64,000 nt of DNA, taken from NCBI GenBank assembly GCA_003255025.1, contig QANY01007891.1, forward strand, positions 2,076,558 to 2,140,557, given 5' to 3'. The DNA is from Datisca glomerata (taxonomy: Eukaryota; Streptophyta; Magnoliopsida; Cucurbitales; Datiscaceae). This document shows, piece after piece, positions 35,691 to 47,339 of the stretch (its first letter is position 1; each line of letters starts with the position of its first letter). The position numbers and the translations under genes are program-made. Below the pieces are notes generated by a model. The model made no database searches. It saw only the letters and a program-made list of their open reading frames with translations, and was not told where the DNA came from.

Positions 35691-36754
35691 TGAAGTCAGA
35701 GCTTCAGAACAGAAAAGCAGAAGTCAGAGTTTCAGAATAGAAAAGTAGAAGTCAAAAATTCATAACAGAGAAGCTTCAGCGCTTCAGAAAAGAAAAAGAA
35801 TTTTAAAAGAGAAGTTCAATAGAAAATAAAAAAGGATAAGAAAAGAATTTCTTTTCAGAAATTCCAGAGAAAAGAAGAGCAAAGAAAATCACATTCACTT
35901 CAGTCAAGAAAGCCACAACTTCATAACGGGAAACATTGTGGCAACGACAACAGAAACTTCATGGCAACAGTAATTGAAAAGTCGTGGCAACGGGAATGAA
36001 AATGGAAATGGGTACGATATTAGAAACGGGAGCGTAATGGAAGCCGAAACGGAAGCGACATGGCAACATAACTAGAAGTGAAAAATGAAAGTAAGGGATG
36101 AAGAAACAACATAAACGGAAAATAGAAGCCCCAGACCGAAAGTTTCAAAAGTGCAAATCTCGCAAACTAAAACCGAGAATGAAGGGGCATGAAGGGAAAG
36201 TGAAAAAAAATGACGGACGAAGAGCAAGCAACGATATTCAGAACTTGCAAACAACATTTACAAAAACACATTGAACTCAAAGCTAAGTATTCACTTTTTA
36301 TTTACTTTCTTCTCTTAAATATGTCATTTTATCCATTAAAATGTGAATTTATTATTTGATGCATAATCTCGAAAATTTAAGTGCATATGATCATGCTTAA
36401 CATGTGTTAGCGTAAATCACATTTATAATGCTTGGATTGGCTAGTATACTCATATTGATGGCTCAACCAAATAAACATTAGCATGACACTATCTCATAAT
36501 CGAGCATCATGAAAATAATTTATTATGCCATGTCTAAATTGATTTGAGTTATTAAACATTATTAAACCAAAATATCTTTTTTGAGATCATGCATTTAAGT
36601 TGAGACACTAAAAATAGCGTATTTCACTCGGCCAACTTAACGCTCGATCATCTTACCAGAGTAGTCTTTGACGGAGAAACCATTACATATCAAACCATAT
36701 TTGGTGTTTAAATTGAATAGAACGAAAGATAACTAATCTACAAATCATACATCA

Positions 36755-37870
36755 TTTGAAATATGGAAATTTGCTTCTTGAGAAATTTTGCGGAACTCAA
36801 TTTTGAATTTCGAGACAAAAGTTATGCCAGTTTTCATACAAACTGTTTAGAAACGAAGATTACATAGAATAGTATACTTCGAAAATTATATTGTGTCAAT
36901 TGGGAGATAACCACATGGTGAATAATATATTATCATGAATATATAGAAGTCTACTTCCTGGAAAATTTTACGGAATTGATTTTGGAGCTCACAATAAAAA
37001 GTTATGATGATGTTCATGAAGGCTATTCAAGAAAGCAGAATATGTGGAATAGTCAAATTCAGAAATTAAACGAATTTAGTAGGAGTCAATTACAACGGAA
37101 AGATATGGAAATCTACCTCATGAAGAATTTTACGGAAATCAATTTGAAGCTCTTGATCAAAAGCTATGGTAATTTTTGTTGGTGTCGTTCAAGAAAGTAA
37201 ACCTATAAACGCTTTTCAAGTTTAATTTTTAGACTATATCAATTTATATATTATTACATAGCATATATTATGACAATTCTCGTGGAGGTTGCTCAGGAAA
37301 ATAGATTATGCAGAACCTTGAATTCGAAATTAAACTGCATTTATTGGAGGCCAACTACATGACGAATCTTATATCAACGGAAAGATACAAAAATCTACAT
37401 TGTGAAGAATTTCACGGAAATCAATTTAAAGCTTTCAAACAAAAGTTATGGCAGCTCTCGTTGGTGTTATTCAGGAAAATCCAATTTGGGTTCTCTACTA
37501 AAAGTTATGACAATTTTTGTGAAGGTTGATCAAGAAAGCAGAATATGCAGAGTGGTCAATTCATAAATTAAACAATATTTTTTGAAAGCCAACTACACGG
37601 TGAACCTTACATCATCGGAAAGATACAAAAGTCTACTTATTGAAGAATTTTACGGAATTCAATTTGGAGATTTCAATCAAAAGTCACAAATTTTGTAGAA
37701 TTTGATTCGGAGCTCCCGAACAAAAGTTATGAAAATTTTCATGAGGGCTGTTCAGGAAAGCTATTACGTAGAACGGTCAAAATCGTTAATTAAATTGTAT
37801 CGAATCATATGAAAATCAAATTCCTGAAGAATTTCATGGAATTCAATTTGAAACTTTCAATCAAAACTGA
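36755..37870 (+). repeat. Tandem array 2: degenerate units of about 160-280 bp
   Basis: The block with GAAGAATTTTACGGAA, CAATTTGGAGCT, TCAAAAGTTATG and GAAAGCAGAATATG recurs at about 36770, 36947, 37109, 37390, 37628 and 37811. Unit spacing is uneven because of indels. No coding function is apparent. Confidence 0.75.
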
Positions 37871-37942
37871 TGGCATGATAATGTGCAGACTGCTTACAAA
37901 ATAAATACTTGGCATCAACTTTCTCTCTCCTTCAAAAACAAC

Positions 37943-38350
37943 GGAACTAAGGGCGTAAGTCCTTAGGAGGGGCAATTGGTAAATCCTATTCTCAGAAGGA
38001 ACTAAGGACGTAAGTCCTTGAGAGGGGCAATTCATAAGTCCTACTCTTAGAATGAGCTAAGGGCGTAAGTCCTTACAAGGGGCAATTCATAAGTCCTACT
38101 CTCAGAAGAAACTAAGGGCAATTCGTAAGTCTCTCTTAAACCAGAAACGGGGCCATGATTATTTATTTGGACCTAAATCCTCATCTCAAAAGAAAACAGA
38201 CAGTTCGTAAGTCCATCATAAAGTGGAAACATGGCCATGGTTTTTTATTTAAACCTATATCCTTCTCTCAAAAGAAAATGACAATTCGTAATTCATTCCC
38301 TCAGAACGAAGATGGGGCCATGGTTCTTTATTTGAACTTAAGTCCTTGAA
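37943..38350 (+). repeat. Tandem array 3: 55-bp units followed by units of about 82 bp
   Basis: GGAACTAAGGGCGTAAGTCC with AGGGGCAATTC starts at 37943, 37998, 38053 and 38108, an exact 55-bp period. It passes into a longer unit of about 82 bp carrying AATTCGTAAGTC and GGGGCCATGGTT, repeated about three times up to 38350. Confidence 0.85.
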
Positions 38351-38954
38351 AAAATAATACAACAAAAAGAGAGTTCAATAGAAGAAAAATTGCACAAACA
38401 GAGTATTTATATTTATTGAAGCTGAAGTACAAAGGAAAAATACAAAATAAGAGAAGGAAAAGGAAAAACATGGAAACATGAGAAATTTAATCAATGGAAG
38501 TGGAACATCAAACTCAAACTCCTGGAATGAAATTATGAAACGGTACACTCATTCCTTACTAATTTCAATAAATTATTATGTTATCATTCTTATACAACAT
38601 TCTTATCACAGATCTTAACGTATGAGAGAAGGAAAAGAAAAATGAAGAAACGGGATAAACAAAAAAAAATACTATAAATAAAGGAAAAAGAAAATTTGCT
38701 ATGTCTCGAAGAAAGGAAAAATTATAAAAAGATACAAGAGAATATAGTTGCATCAACGGCAACATCTTCAATAGAAGGGTTTGCAGCTACACCCTCAATG
38801 AGAAGATAAACAACGACATTTTAAATAGCTTCTTGGAAAATTTGTTCTGCGTGTTCTGACAAAAAGGTAAATAACGGCTATTAAACTTGAGCACAAGGAT
38901 GGGCAGCGACGAAAGAAATGACCGGTGAGAGTCAAAACGTCATAACAAAATCGA

Positions 38955-39330
38955 GCGAAAGATCAGACCTCTTAGCGAAGATGGAAACCAAGCTCCAAAT
39001 AAGATCTTGTCGCGAAAGAAGAATCCAAGCTCCAGATTAGATCTTGTAGTGAAAACAGAATTTGAAGCTCTAGACCAGACCCCCTAGTGAGAATGAAATC
39101 GAGCTCCAGACCAGACCCCCTAATGAGAATAGAATCAGGTGTCAGATCAGATCTCTTGGGGAAGATGGAAATCGAGCGCCAGATCAAAACTCTTGGGGAA
39201 GATGGAAATTGAACGCTAGATCAGACCTCTTAGCGAAAATGAAAATCAAGCACTAGATCAGATTTTTATCGGGAGTAAAGACCAAAGCGTCAGATCAGGC
39301 TTTTAATGAAAATGGAAATTTGAGAGCCAA
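38955..39330 (+). repeat. Tandem array 4: units of about 37 bp
   Basis: Units of CAGATCAGACCTCTTAG followed by GAAGATGGAAATCGAGC(T/G)C repeat about nine to ten times with a period of 36-38 bp (starts near 38961, 38998, 39035, 39073, 39110, 39146, 39183, 39220, 39257). Confidence 0.82.
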
Positions 39331-39568
39331 GTCATATTCTTAGCGAGAACGAAAATAAAAAATGTTGGAAGAGATAATTATAAGAACAAGAGAATGAAAT
39401 AAAAGAAAGCACATGCAACCCTCAAACGCACGTTAGTTGGTAAAGCAACTCTCTATAATTATTGGTAACTTTTACAGATCATTATTATAGCAGGTCTCAA
39501 TGAATGTAATGTAAAGGATCAAGGAATCAAATCATTACACTTGAATGAGGAAAGACTTCATTAAATGT

Positions 39569-39580
39569 AATAGGGGCAAA
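39569..39580 (+). other. Polypurine tract before the 3' LTR
   Basis: AATAGGGGCAAA lies directly before the second LTR, in the place of the plus-strand primer. Confidence 0.55.
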
Positions 39581-40098
39581 TGAACATGAAAAATTTCAGA
39601 TGGCACGTGGCAAGATCTAGATCGAATACTCCATCGAAGAGAAGATAGAGCAAGAACTAACCAATCAGATGAAAGTACATGAATTGTTGATATGACAATC
39701 CAAAGAGAAGCTAATCAAGACCATTGGATTGATCAGACGGTCTAGATTCACTTGGTTGTTATTGTTGATTAACTAGATCTCAGAGAATATTCTGTTGATT
39801 CTATTTTAGGTTAGAATTAGATAAGCTCTATCAGATTCTATGTAACCCATTGAAGGCCTATAAATAGAGGCAAGATGAAACTCCAAACGGAGGACAACAA
39901 CTCTCAACATTCATTAGCCTTGTAAACTCTTTCTCCACAATGAAATACTATCAAAATCTCCCCGTGGTTTTTCTTCCCTTTAAGGGGTTTCCACGTAAAT
40001 CATAGTGTCATTATTTTCTCTCTCTCTCTAAATTATTCTCTTGATTTTCATATTATGATGTAAGAAATTCACAACTGATTCTCAAAGACTCCTTTACA
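39581..40098 (+). repeat. Second LTR of the non-coding LTR element
   Basis: It starts TGAACATGAAAAATTTC and ends CTCCTTTACA. It is shorter than the first LTR by small deletions (for example around 39740 and 40085) and differs at many positions, so the element is not recent. Confidence 0.85.
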
Positions 40099-40480
40099 TT
40101 TGGTGCTCTCGTTGAGAATGAGAGAAAAACTCAAGAAATCCCTTCCCAAAACGCTCAAAATTAAATCAAACACCCCCTTCAACAACTGAAGCGGAAGTGG
40201 AAATGAAATAAAAAGTGGAAACGGAAGCCGAACCTAAAGTAAGAACAGAAAATCTAGCAATACAGAAACTCAAAACAGAAGCAGAAATGAAAATGACTAC
40301 AAAACTCAAAACGGAAGCGAAGAGCGGTAAACTCATTCATATTCATTTAAAATATTTCTTTTGTACAATTATTATTTATAAAAAAATTATTAACTCTATT
40401 TGTGGAATCGAATCTGGAAAATTGTGGTAATGGTCACCGTCGTCATCACCAACTGCGAGGGGCAACATTGCCACCATGGT
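40099..40480 (+). repeat. Second, truncated copy of the internal 5' region
   Basis: From the primer-like TGGTGCTCTCG through the GAAACTCAAAACAGAAGCAG and CAATTATTATTTATAAAAAA blocks, this stretch repeats 34829-35165. It stops near the word CATCACCAACTG, which itself recurs (40444, 40503), and is followed by unrelated sequence. Confidence 0.82.
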
Positions 40481-40512
40481 AACGTCGCTACCGAGGAAAC
40501 GTCATCACCAAC

Positions 40513-40960
40513 TGTTAGTGTAAATGAATGTTTTCCCCCACACTAATAAGGTTACGATAGCGATCAGTAAAGTGAAAGAGAGAGAGAAGTAAATGCTCTG
40601 AGAAAGTCTTTCGTTGGATTGAGTTGAATTGGATTGTCATTTATTACATGAGCATTTATATATATATAGGTCTTATTTAAGATGAGGATAAATTAATTAT
40701 AATAATAACAATCAAAAGGGAGGAATGATCACCTTCCCCCTATGTTTTCAGGAGCCTCATCATGCCCCTAGGATCGCACCTATACTTATGGGATCTCTGT
40801 CAGGTGCGGGCTCTTATACTTTGCATGCTCCATTTAACTACCACATAACGTAAGTCTTCAAGCAAGTGGGAAATAATAACCTAGCAACAGGTGCTAAAAA
40901 CGAATTTAAAATAATTGAGCAGAATCCTTGGTATCAATTATCAACAGCTTATAAGAATGA
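40513..40960 (-). repeat. Possible solo LTR
   Basis: It starts TGTTAGTGTAAATG in the plus reading, so on the minus strand it would end in CTAACA. About 150 bp in, the minus strand has a long TATATATAAATG box followed by CT-rich leader-like sequence. Only this end could be placed; the other boundary is uncertain, and no primer site was confirmed. Confidence 0.3.
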
Positions 40961-41659
40961 AAAAAACCTAAGCATTGAACAAACATATCGAACACCCTAA
41001 AAGCACTCAACAAACATGTTGAACACCCAGGGTTCTAATTTCCTGCATCAATGTATTTACGATAAGATGACAACACTATTGTACATCTCAATACTCACCA
41101 ATATTCATCTTTCATCATGCAAAGAATCAAATTTCCAATAACCAAAAAAATAGATGAATGAAACCATAATCACAAGTTTAACCAAAAAATAGAAACCTCT
41201 CAATTTTTTGTTCATTTCTCAATCTCCCTCAATCAATCTGAACCCAAGAACCCCTCAATTCCTTTTTCTATTTTTATTTTTATTTTGATAATAAACCTCA
41301 AACTAAATTCAAAAGCACATCACAGAAAATTAAAGCATAACATAAATTTAAAGCATAATAGAGAATTTGGGAGCTACGGTTGAGTTACTTCTGTCGGGGC
41401 TGAGATCGCCTGTCGAAGTTCACAGAAGATGTAAGGACCACGGGCTGAGCTACGGTGAGGAGGACACAGAAGATGAGGACCATGAGGGTGAGATCGAGCC
41501 TGAGCTACGCCGACAAGGATGACCACCGCACGAGCCTGTCGTCGAAGTTCACTGTTGCGGGAAGAAAGGGAAGGCAGGACCACGAGCTTGTCACAGGGGA
41601 AAATGGGACGAAGGTAGGGGAAAATGGGGAAGAAGCTGCGCGGGTTTGTTAAAATTAAT

Positions 41660-42040
41660 TTAGGGTTTTTCTATTGCTATGGTTTTTAAAAATTGTAGCA
41701 ATAGATCATATCTCGATGGTTCAGTTGAACCGTCGATAAAACGGTCGAGTTTCTCATCCAAATGCGATGGTTTGGCTGAATCGTCGCAACAAAAGGTCCA
41801 ACGAGCACCTTTATCCGAACGGTTAACCTAAACCGTCGTAATTTGTGTGTGGAAAATATTTACTACCAAAGGTTTACTAAAATCGTCGGCATATCTTGAC
41901 CAATTCTGACGGTTTACAAAAAACCGTCAAAATAGATCCCACATTTGCGACGGTTAGGTAAACCGTCGCAATTACTTCTCCTTTTAAACAATTAACGACG
42001 GTTAAACAAATTGTCGCCGTATAACCGTCACAATATTAGA
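41660..42040. repeat. Right subterminal repeats of CACTA D
   Basis: Imperfect palindromes such as CGATGGTTCAGTTGAACCGT, GACGGTTTACAAAAAACCGT and GCGACGGTTAGGTAAACCGT repeat every 40-60 bases and match B 27800-28180. Confidence 0.85.
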
Positions 42041-42057
42041 TTTTTCTTATAGTGTAG

Positions 42058-42850
42058 TGTTCAAGTAGTATAGTTTTTTAACCGATATAAAACCAAAGCA
42101 CTATTTAATCCAGTACAATATAATACAGTCTAATATGATAGCTTTAGTATAGTACTATTTAGTATTATCTGATTGTCAAACGAGACATAATATCTCTTGT
42201 ATAGTGTCAACAATGTACTGTGTGGCACCAAAGTGATCCTATCCTTCATCTTTTAGGTGATCTAAGGCTAAATCATTATCACTATCAGTAACAAGCTGGT
42301 ACTAAAAAATGTTTACTCTGGTATATACTATTATTTTAAAAAAAATATTATTTTTGGAGATATAGTTTTGACATTCGAATTTGGTTAATCTATTCCAGTT
42401 TTGCTCGTTTTGAAATTGATTATTTTGTTATGTTTTCATTCAGAATTGTCAAATTTGATCTATTATCGTTAACAAGTTCTTCAAGAGCTATTTTTTATAT
42501 TAAATTAATTTACTTCTTCCTTTTACATTTTTCTATCTGGACTTGAAACTGAACGTAGCAAATATATGTATGTACTTGTGTGTGTTTCTGTGCGTGTATA
42601 AATATGTATAATGTATATTTGGATAAATTGAATTGAAGAGCCAAAAGAGATCCAAGCGATTTTGACCAGAGCCGCGACGTTGGGGATTCACATATTTAGG
42701 GAGAACTTTTACACATTTTGTTACCTTTTAAAAGAGAATGGGAGAGGGTGAAAGAAAATTTAAAAATGATCAGAAATATTAATGAGAAAGGAAAAAATAA
42801 CCTAGCAAGCATTTTACTGGGGATTTTTTTGTTAACAGAAAGGAATTGCC
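42058..42850. other. Spacer between CACTA D and the LINE
   Basis: AT-rich sequence without a recognised gene. 42080-42180 holds repeated AGTACAATA/AGTATAGTAC-like words, which might be a small inverted-repeat element but could not be bounded. Confidence 0.4.
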
Positions 42851-42859
42851 ATTAACCAT

Positions 42860-43320
42860 CATAAAGTTTTACAAAGGAAACATCAAATTCATAGCAGTAA
42901 TACACTCAGTAGAGAAAGGAACAAATTGAACTAGATCTTGAACTTTCTTAAAAGCTGAGTTTGCCCAAAAATATGCAAGACCATTGTCTGATCCAGGGCA
43001 ATAATGGAAGGAAGTTCTCCTCTTCAACTTGAACATATAAAGAATGTCAGACACCAAAGTTTCAATATCGTTCCCAAGATTTGTAGAATTCAGGGCCTCC
43101 ATGAGCACTTTTGAATCTGAAAAAATATTAATAATATCAGTCGAAAATGGCTAATTTTCTCCAAACCCCATTGAAGAGCAAGAGTTTCAGCCATTAAAGG
43201 ATCTCCCACATGACTCCAAGCTTTAGAATCAAAACTCTGAATAAGACCACCAGGATCCCAAAGGACCCAGCCCAAGCCCGCCTGACTATCGTCTTCCTCT
43301 TAAGCACCACCTGAAAATAA
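42860..43320 (-). pseudogene. L1-type LINE, C-terminal RNase H-like (RVT_3) part
   Basis: Minus-strand pieces read AGLGWVLWDPGGLIQSFDSK, GDPLMAETLALQWGLEKISH, then DSKVLMEALNS across a frameshift, DIETLVSDILYMFKLKR and DNGLAYFWANSAFK. This is the plant-LINE RNase H-like domain (RVT_3, PF13456), with the conserved start GxGxVLxDxxG, an ExLALxxGL helix and the C-terminal N/ADxLA-like motif degraded to NGLAYFWANSA. It belongs to the same LINE as 48095-49600, separated by copia 2. At least two frame changes make it non-functional. Confidence 0.78.
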
Positions 43321-43539
43321 TGACCAGCAATTCTCAGTAGTCGAAGATGGAACTGAAGAAAGATACAGTAGATTGAAGAAGAAGAGAGAAACAGAAGCCA
43401 GAAGAAGAAGACTATATTCAATTATTAGCTCAGTAACAAATCCTAAAGAACAAAAGTATATACAAGCTAACTAAACCCCTAACATCTAGTTAGGAAAAAG
43501 ACAAAAATACCCTTCCACAATTAAACTTATCACTTTACA
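43321..43539 (-). repeat. 3' LTR of copia 2
   Basis: On the minus strand it starts TGTAAAGTGATAAG right after the purine tract AAGGGGG and runs about 219 bp to a candidate end GCTGGTCA. It contains CTTGTATATACTTTTGTTC-like promoter sequence and CT-rich U5-like sequence (CTTCTTCTTCTGGC). The outer end is placed only by the CA rule. Confidence 0.55.
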
Positions 43540-43559
43540 CCCCCTTCAAACTTATCCGG

Positions 43560-44100
43560 GAGTCAAGGATAAGTTTGTTTCTTGAGAATTGAAATTAAGA
43601 AATAGGGAGAAGTTTAACGAATAAGTCTACAAATTGTGAGGGAGAAGTAATATACTTAACTACCAAGTCCTTCTTTATGACCTTTTCTCTAATAAAATAA
43701 TCTATTTCTACATGTTTGGTTCTAGCATGAAGAATTGGGTTCGAAGCCAATGAAACGGCTAAAGTATTATCGCAATGAATCGTTGGAGCTTGGGATTGAT
43801 ATATGTGGAAATATTTAAGAATCTGCCTAATCTAGCTAAGTTCTGTAGCAGTGTTGGCCAAAAATTTATACTCTGCCTGTATAGAAGACCGGGCCACTGT
43901 AACTAACCTTCTTCTTAGCACTCCAAGAAATCGGGTTAGATCCAAGAAACACGATGAAGCTAGAAGTAGAACGCCTATCACTTGGGTCGCCATCCCAATC
44001 ACTAAAGGCCTGTAGATAAATTTTGATTAACAGTAGTAAAATGAGCAACAGTAGGAGAATGCATGAATTTACAAACACAGTTCACAACAAAACTTATATC
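43560..44100 (-). pseudogene. Copia 2 RNase H remnant
   Basis: Minus-strand sequence contains [20 protein letters not shown] and [15 protein letters not shown], then, in other frames, SNPILHARTKH and ITSPSQFVDL. It is the RNase H domain that ends copia polyproteins. The normally present ADWAG is changed to DWDG, and a stop follows the KKK segment. Confidence 0.8.
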
Positions 44101-44339
44101 AGGTCTAATGAAAGTTAAATACTGAAGAGAACCAACTATGCTTCTATAGAGAGTGACATTAGTAAATGGAGAACCAACATGAATGTATAAAGGGGATTTT
44201 GTAGAACAATGAGACTAACATGGCTTAACAGTACTCATGCCTTCTTTATTAAGCAAGTTCGTAGCATATTTATGTTGATTAATAATAATTCCAGCAGAAA
44301 TTCTAGTTATTTCAAAGCCTAAGAAATAATGCAGATCCC

Positions 44340-45050
44340 TTAAATCAGTCATATCAAAATCTTTTTTTTACGAACTAACAATCATGTCAATCATAACAGA
44401 ATCAGTCCCACTAATGATAATATCATCAACATACAATAAAATGTAAATGATAAAGGCATAAGAAACATAAATGAAGAGGGAAGTGTCAGCCTGAGAAGCA
44501 ACAAAACCACGGGAAAGTAAATGAGAAGTAAAACGCTTAAACCAGGCTCTTGGCGCTTGTTTAAGACCATACAATAATTTTTTTAATTTGAAAACATAAT
44601 TAGGATGTTCCTTATCTATAAAGCCCTGAGGTTGGCATATATAAACTTCTTCAGACAAAGAACCATGCAAAAAGGTATTCTTAACATCAAGTTATCGTAA
44701 TGACGAGTTATAAGTAACAACAAGAGAGAGTAAAATGAGAACAATCGGTTTCTTGATTACGGGGCTAAAAGTTTCCCCATAATCTAGGCTAGCTTGTTGA
44801 TGATAGCCTTTGGCTACCAATCTGGCTTTATACCGAGCTATAGAGCCATCTAGGTTCTATTTTAGTTTGTAAACTCATTTGCACCAACAAGATTTTTGTG
44901 AGGAGACAAAGGCACCAAGGTCCAAGTATTTTGAGTAATCAAGGCTTTATATTCATCATTCATGGCCTGAGTCCATCCTAGACTCTTGGTAGTAGTAGTA
45001 AAAGAACTGGGTTTAGTGTGTGAAGATGGAAGTAAAGGTCCAAACATAAC
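44340..45050 (-). pseudogene. Copia 2 reverse transcriptase remnant
   Basis: Minus-strand frames read GWTQAMNDEYKALITQNTWT and PLSPHKNLVG (44862-45047), then [39 protein letters not shown] and the catalytic [11 protein letters not shown] (44368-44670). These are core motifs of copia RT (RVT_2, PF07727), which copies element RNA into DNA. The two parts are in different frames, with a disrupted stretch between, so the gene is dead although the catalytic motif is intact. Confidence 0.88.
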
Positions 45051-45062
45051 AGAAGCGTCCTT

Positions 45063-45660
45063 TTATGGATACATATTTAGATCTGGTATGCATATGGTGT
45101 GTAGACTGTGATATGTGTGAAGTGACAGCATCAACTCGAGGAGAATGTGGAGGACAAGTAATATTATCAATATTAGAAGCAGAAGATAAATCATGAATAC
45201 TAGCAGCATGCTTGGTAGGAGAAGTAGTAACATGTGGAGAAACAGAGGGAGACATGTTAGTAGACAAATCAATATGTGAGGGAGAAGCAATATAAGTAGT
45301 ATCAGTAGCTAAACACTTGGAGAACCTGAATTAAATCATTTGCAGAACTGTAAATAGGTAAAACAGTAGCAGAATGATGGTTGGTAATAGAAACAATGGC
45401 AGATATTGGTGTAGAACTAACATTTGGTAAAATAGAAAAGATTTACCTTGTGCTAAAACAAAATTGAAAGAAGGTCTAGAAGCATTAGGAATATCTGATA
45501 TAGAAGAAATGTTACTATCAGCAAAATTGAAAGAAGGTAAAGAGGTAGAAGGAATAGTCCCAATCCTATTTGTTATCAAATGATTGTGTAAGGAAGGAAG
45601 AGAAGAAGAGTACCTGGATGGAGACAAGTTAGAATATTGAGGAGTCACAAGTTGTGCGGA
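45063..45660 (-). pseudogene. Copia 2 integrase-RT linker
   Basis: Ser/Pro/Asn-rich minus-strand frames (for example PSRYSSSLPSLHNHLITNR and SPHVTTSPTKHAASIHDLSS) fill the space between integrase and RT, as in related copia polyproteins. Low-complexity composition is normal here. Several stops and frame changes. Confidence 0.6.
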
Positions 45661-45830
45661 AGAGTTAGAGGCAGCAAAGGGAAAACATTGTTCATAAAAA
45701 ATAACATGTCGAGTGACAAAAAATTTTTAAGAGGTCAAGACATAGCAAATGTAACCCTTTTGATTCAAAGCATAGCTCAAAAACACACATTGAACAAATT
45801 TAATGTTAAATTTATTTTTCACGCCTGGTT

Positions 45831-46800
45831 TTAAGTTAGGATAGCAAGAACACCCAAATATCTAAAGGAATCATATTCAGGAAGCTTACCAAACAATTTA
45901 TGAAAACGAGACATGTTATGAAGAGAAGAACTAGGCATTTTATTAATAAAAAAAGCAGAGATAGCAAAGGCATAAATCCAAAAATATTGAGGAACAAAGG
46001 CATAATGCAAAAGGGTTAAACCTGTCTCAACTAAGTGTCGATGCTTACGTTCAGCAACTCCATTCTGTTGAGGAGTATAAGGACATGTAGTTTGATGTTG
46101 AATTCTACATTTCATAAAGGACTTAAAGGAAAGATTAATGTATTCGCCTCCACCATCAGATCGTAAGCACTTAATATTTGTACCAAACATATTTTCGGTA
46201 ATAGGCTTAAAACGCCTAAATACATCAAAGACACCTGATTTTTGAACAATAGGAAAGAACCAGGTAAATCGAGACTTGTCATCAATAAAAATAACATAAT
46301 ACTAGTGACCAAGCAAGGAAATAGTTGAGGAAGGGCCCCAAATATCAGTATGAACAATTTCTAAAGGAAAATAGGATAAAGAAACAGAAAGAGAAAAAGG
46401 TAATCTTGTCATTTTATTCGAAACACAACTTATACAAAGAGAATTATCAGAAACTAAAGGATTACAAACAAGATGATCTATGCTTAATATTTGTTTAACA
46501 ACGTTAGGAGAAGGGTGACCTAACCTAGAATGCCAAACAGAATAAGAGGTCTTAGTACCAAGATATGCAACATGTTTCTTAGGGAATTTAACAAGAATAG
46601 TATATAGACCATTCACACAATGGCCTTTATGCAGGATTGTGCCTGTTGCTTTGTCCTGAATAAAGAAAGAGTGAGCATCAAAGATAAACCTATAATTATT
46701 ATCTTGGTAAAGCTTGTACACAGAAAGTAAGTTTGCAGATAAATCAGGAACACAAGACAAGTCAGATAGAGGAAAAACATGAGAGGGAGTTTGAATCATA
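45831..46800 (-). pseudogene. Copia 2 integrase with GAG-pre-integrase region
   Basis: The frame at 46302-46799 holds GTILHKGHCVNGLYTI and VWHSRLGHPSPNVVKQILS (zinc-binding GAG-pre-integrase, PF13976) and then IVHTDIWGPSS. The frame at 45831-46190 holds KCLRSDGGGEYINLSFKSFM and PYTPQQNGVAERKHRHLVE, with the catalytic Asp and Glu of the integrase core (rve, PF00665). Between them, sequence in a third frame carries the FIDDKSRFTWFF-like part. Frameshifts separate three pieces of an otherwise well-kept domain. Confidence 0.88.
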
Positions 46801-46832
46801 CTAGACTCGGTGTGAGAAATTGATAAAGATTG

Positions 46833-47100
46833 TCAATTACCAATCGATATCCCATTTGCACCAGTATATTCAGTCGTGTTGAAGAGATTGGTATGATCAG
46901 GAGTTGAGTGAGTATTACACTTAGTGTCGAAAAGCCATACATGTGTGTCATTGGGACTAGAAGGTTGTGTCATAGCGTTCATGGTAGTGAGAGTTTGTGG
47001 AGGATTGAGCCCTTGGTAAGAAAAATTCAGGCGATGGTAACAATCGGCAGCATTATGTCCCATATGAAGACAGATTTAGCATTGAACTTTAGCATATGAA
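46833..47100 (-). pseudogene. Copia 2 zinc knuckle and protease remnant
   Basis: Minus strand: a CxxC-H-C knuckle (CLHMGHNAADCYHRLNF; its first Cys lies just upstream, after a stop), then WLFDTKCNTHSTPDHTNL. The retroviral-type aspartic protease motif D(S/T)GA is changed to DTKC, so the catalytic loop is destroyed. Confidence 0.75.
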
Positions 47101-47339
47101 TTATTGGTGTAAGGCTCAATATTTTGGAAATTTGGATGAAACTGTGGCGGGGTGCCTAGAACAGAGGGTTGGGAAGAAAAAATCCATGCTTGAAATCATC
47201 TTCCTAATCTAGAATTAGACAGTCTAGAACCATGATTCCCTTTAAATCCATGAGAGCATCGTCCTCGATTGTACCCACGATTATTGAAGGCAGCAACAAA
47301 TGCAGTATTAGGGAAGGATCTATCTTGGGTCTTGTTTTA

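Larger units (their letters stand above)
34288..40480 (+). mobile_element. Non-coding LTR retroelement with LTR-internal-LTR-internal structure
   Basis: Two LTRs of 541 and 518 bp flank an internal region of about 4.75 kb with a primer-site-like sequence at its start and a purine tract at its end. No gag, protease, RT, RNase H or integrase domain was seen on either strand. The interior is instead built of four tandem-repeat arrays, in the manner of LARD-type elements. Beyond the second LTR, 40099-40480 repeats the first 0.35 kb of the internal region (34829-35165), which a simple insertion cannot produce. Unequal recombination between two copies, followed by truncation, would explain it. The base 5-mer before the left LTR is TCAAT; the right target copy is lost. 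Confidence 0.82.
33084..42054 (-). mobile_element. CACTA transposon D, same family as B, carrying an LTR element
   Basis: The left terminus is CACTGCAAGAAAATCC at 33084 and the right ends TTTTTCTTATAGTG at 42054. TAG flanks both ends (33081-33083 and 42055-42057). Its left 1.2 kb aligns with the left end of B and then with B's Transposase_24 start region, and its right 0.7 kb aligns with B's right end. The middle is replaced by a non-coding LTR element (34288-40480) and another LTR-like piece. The DUF4216 transposase part seen in A and B is absent, so D is non-autonomous. Confidence 0.88.
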
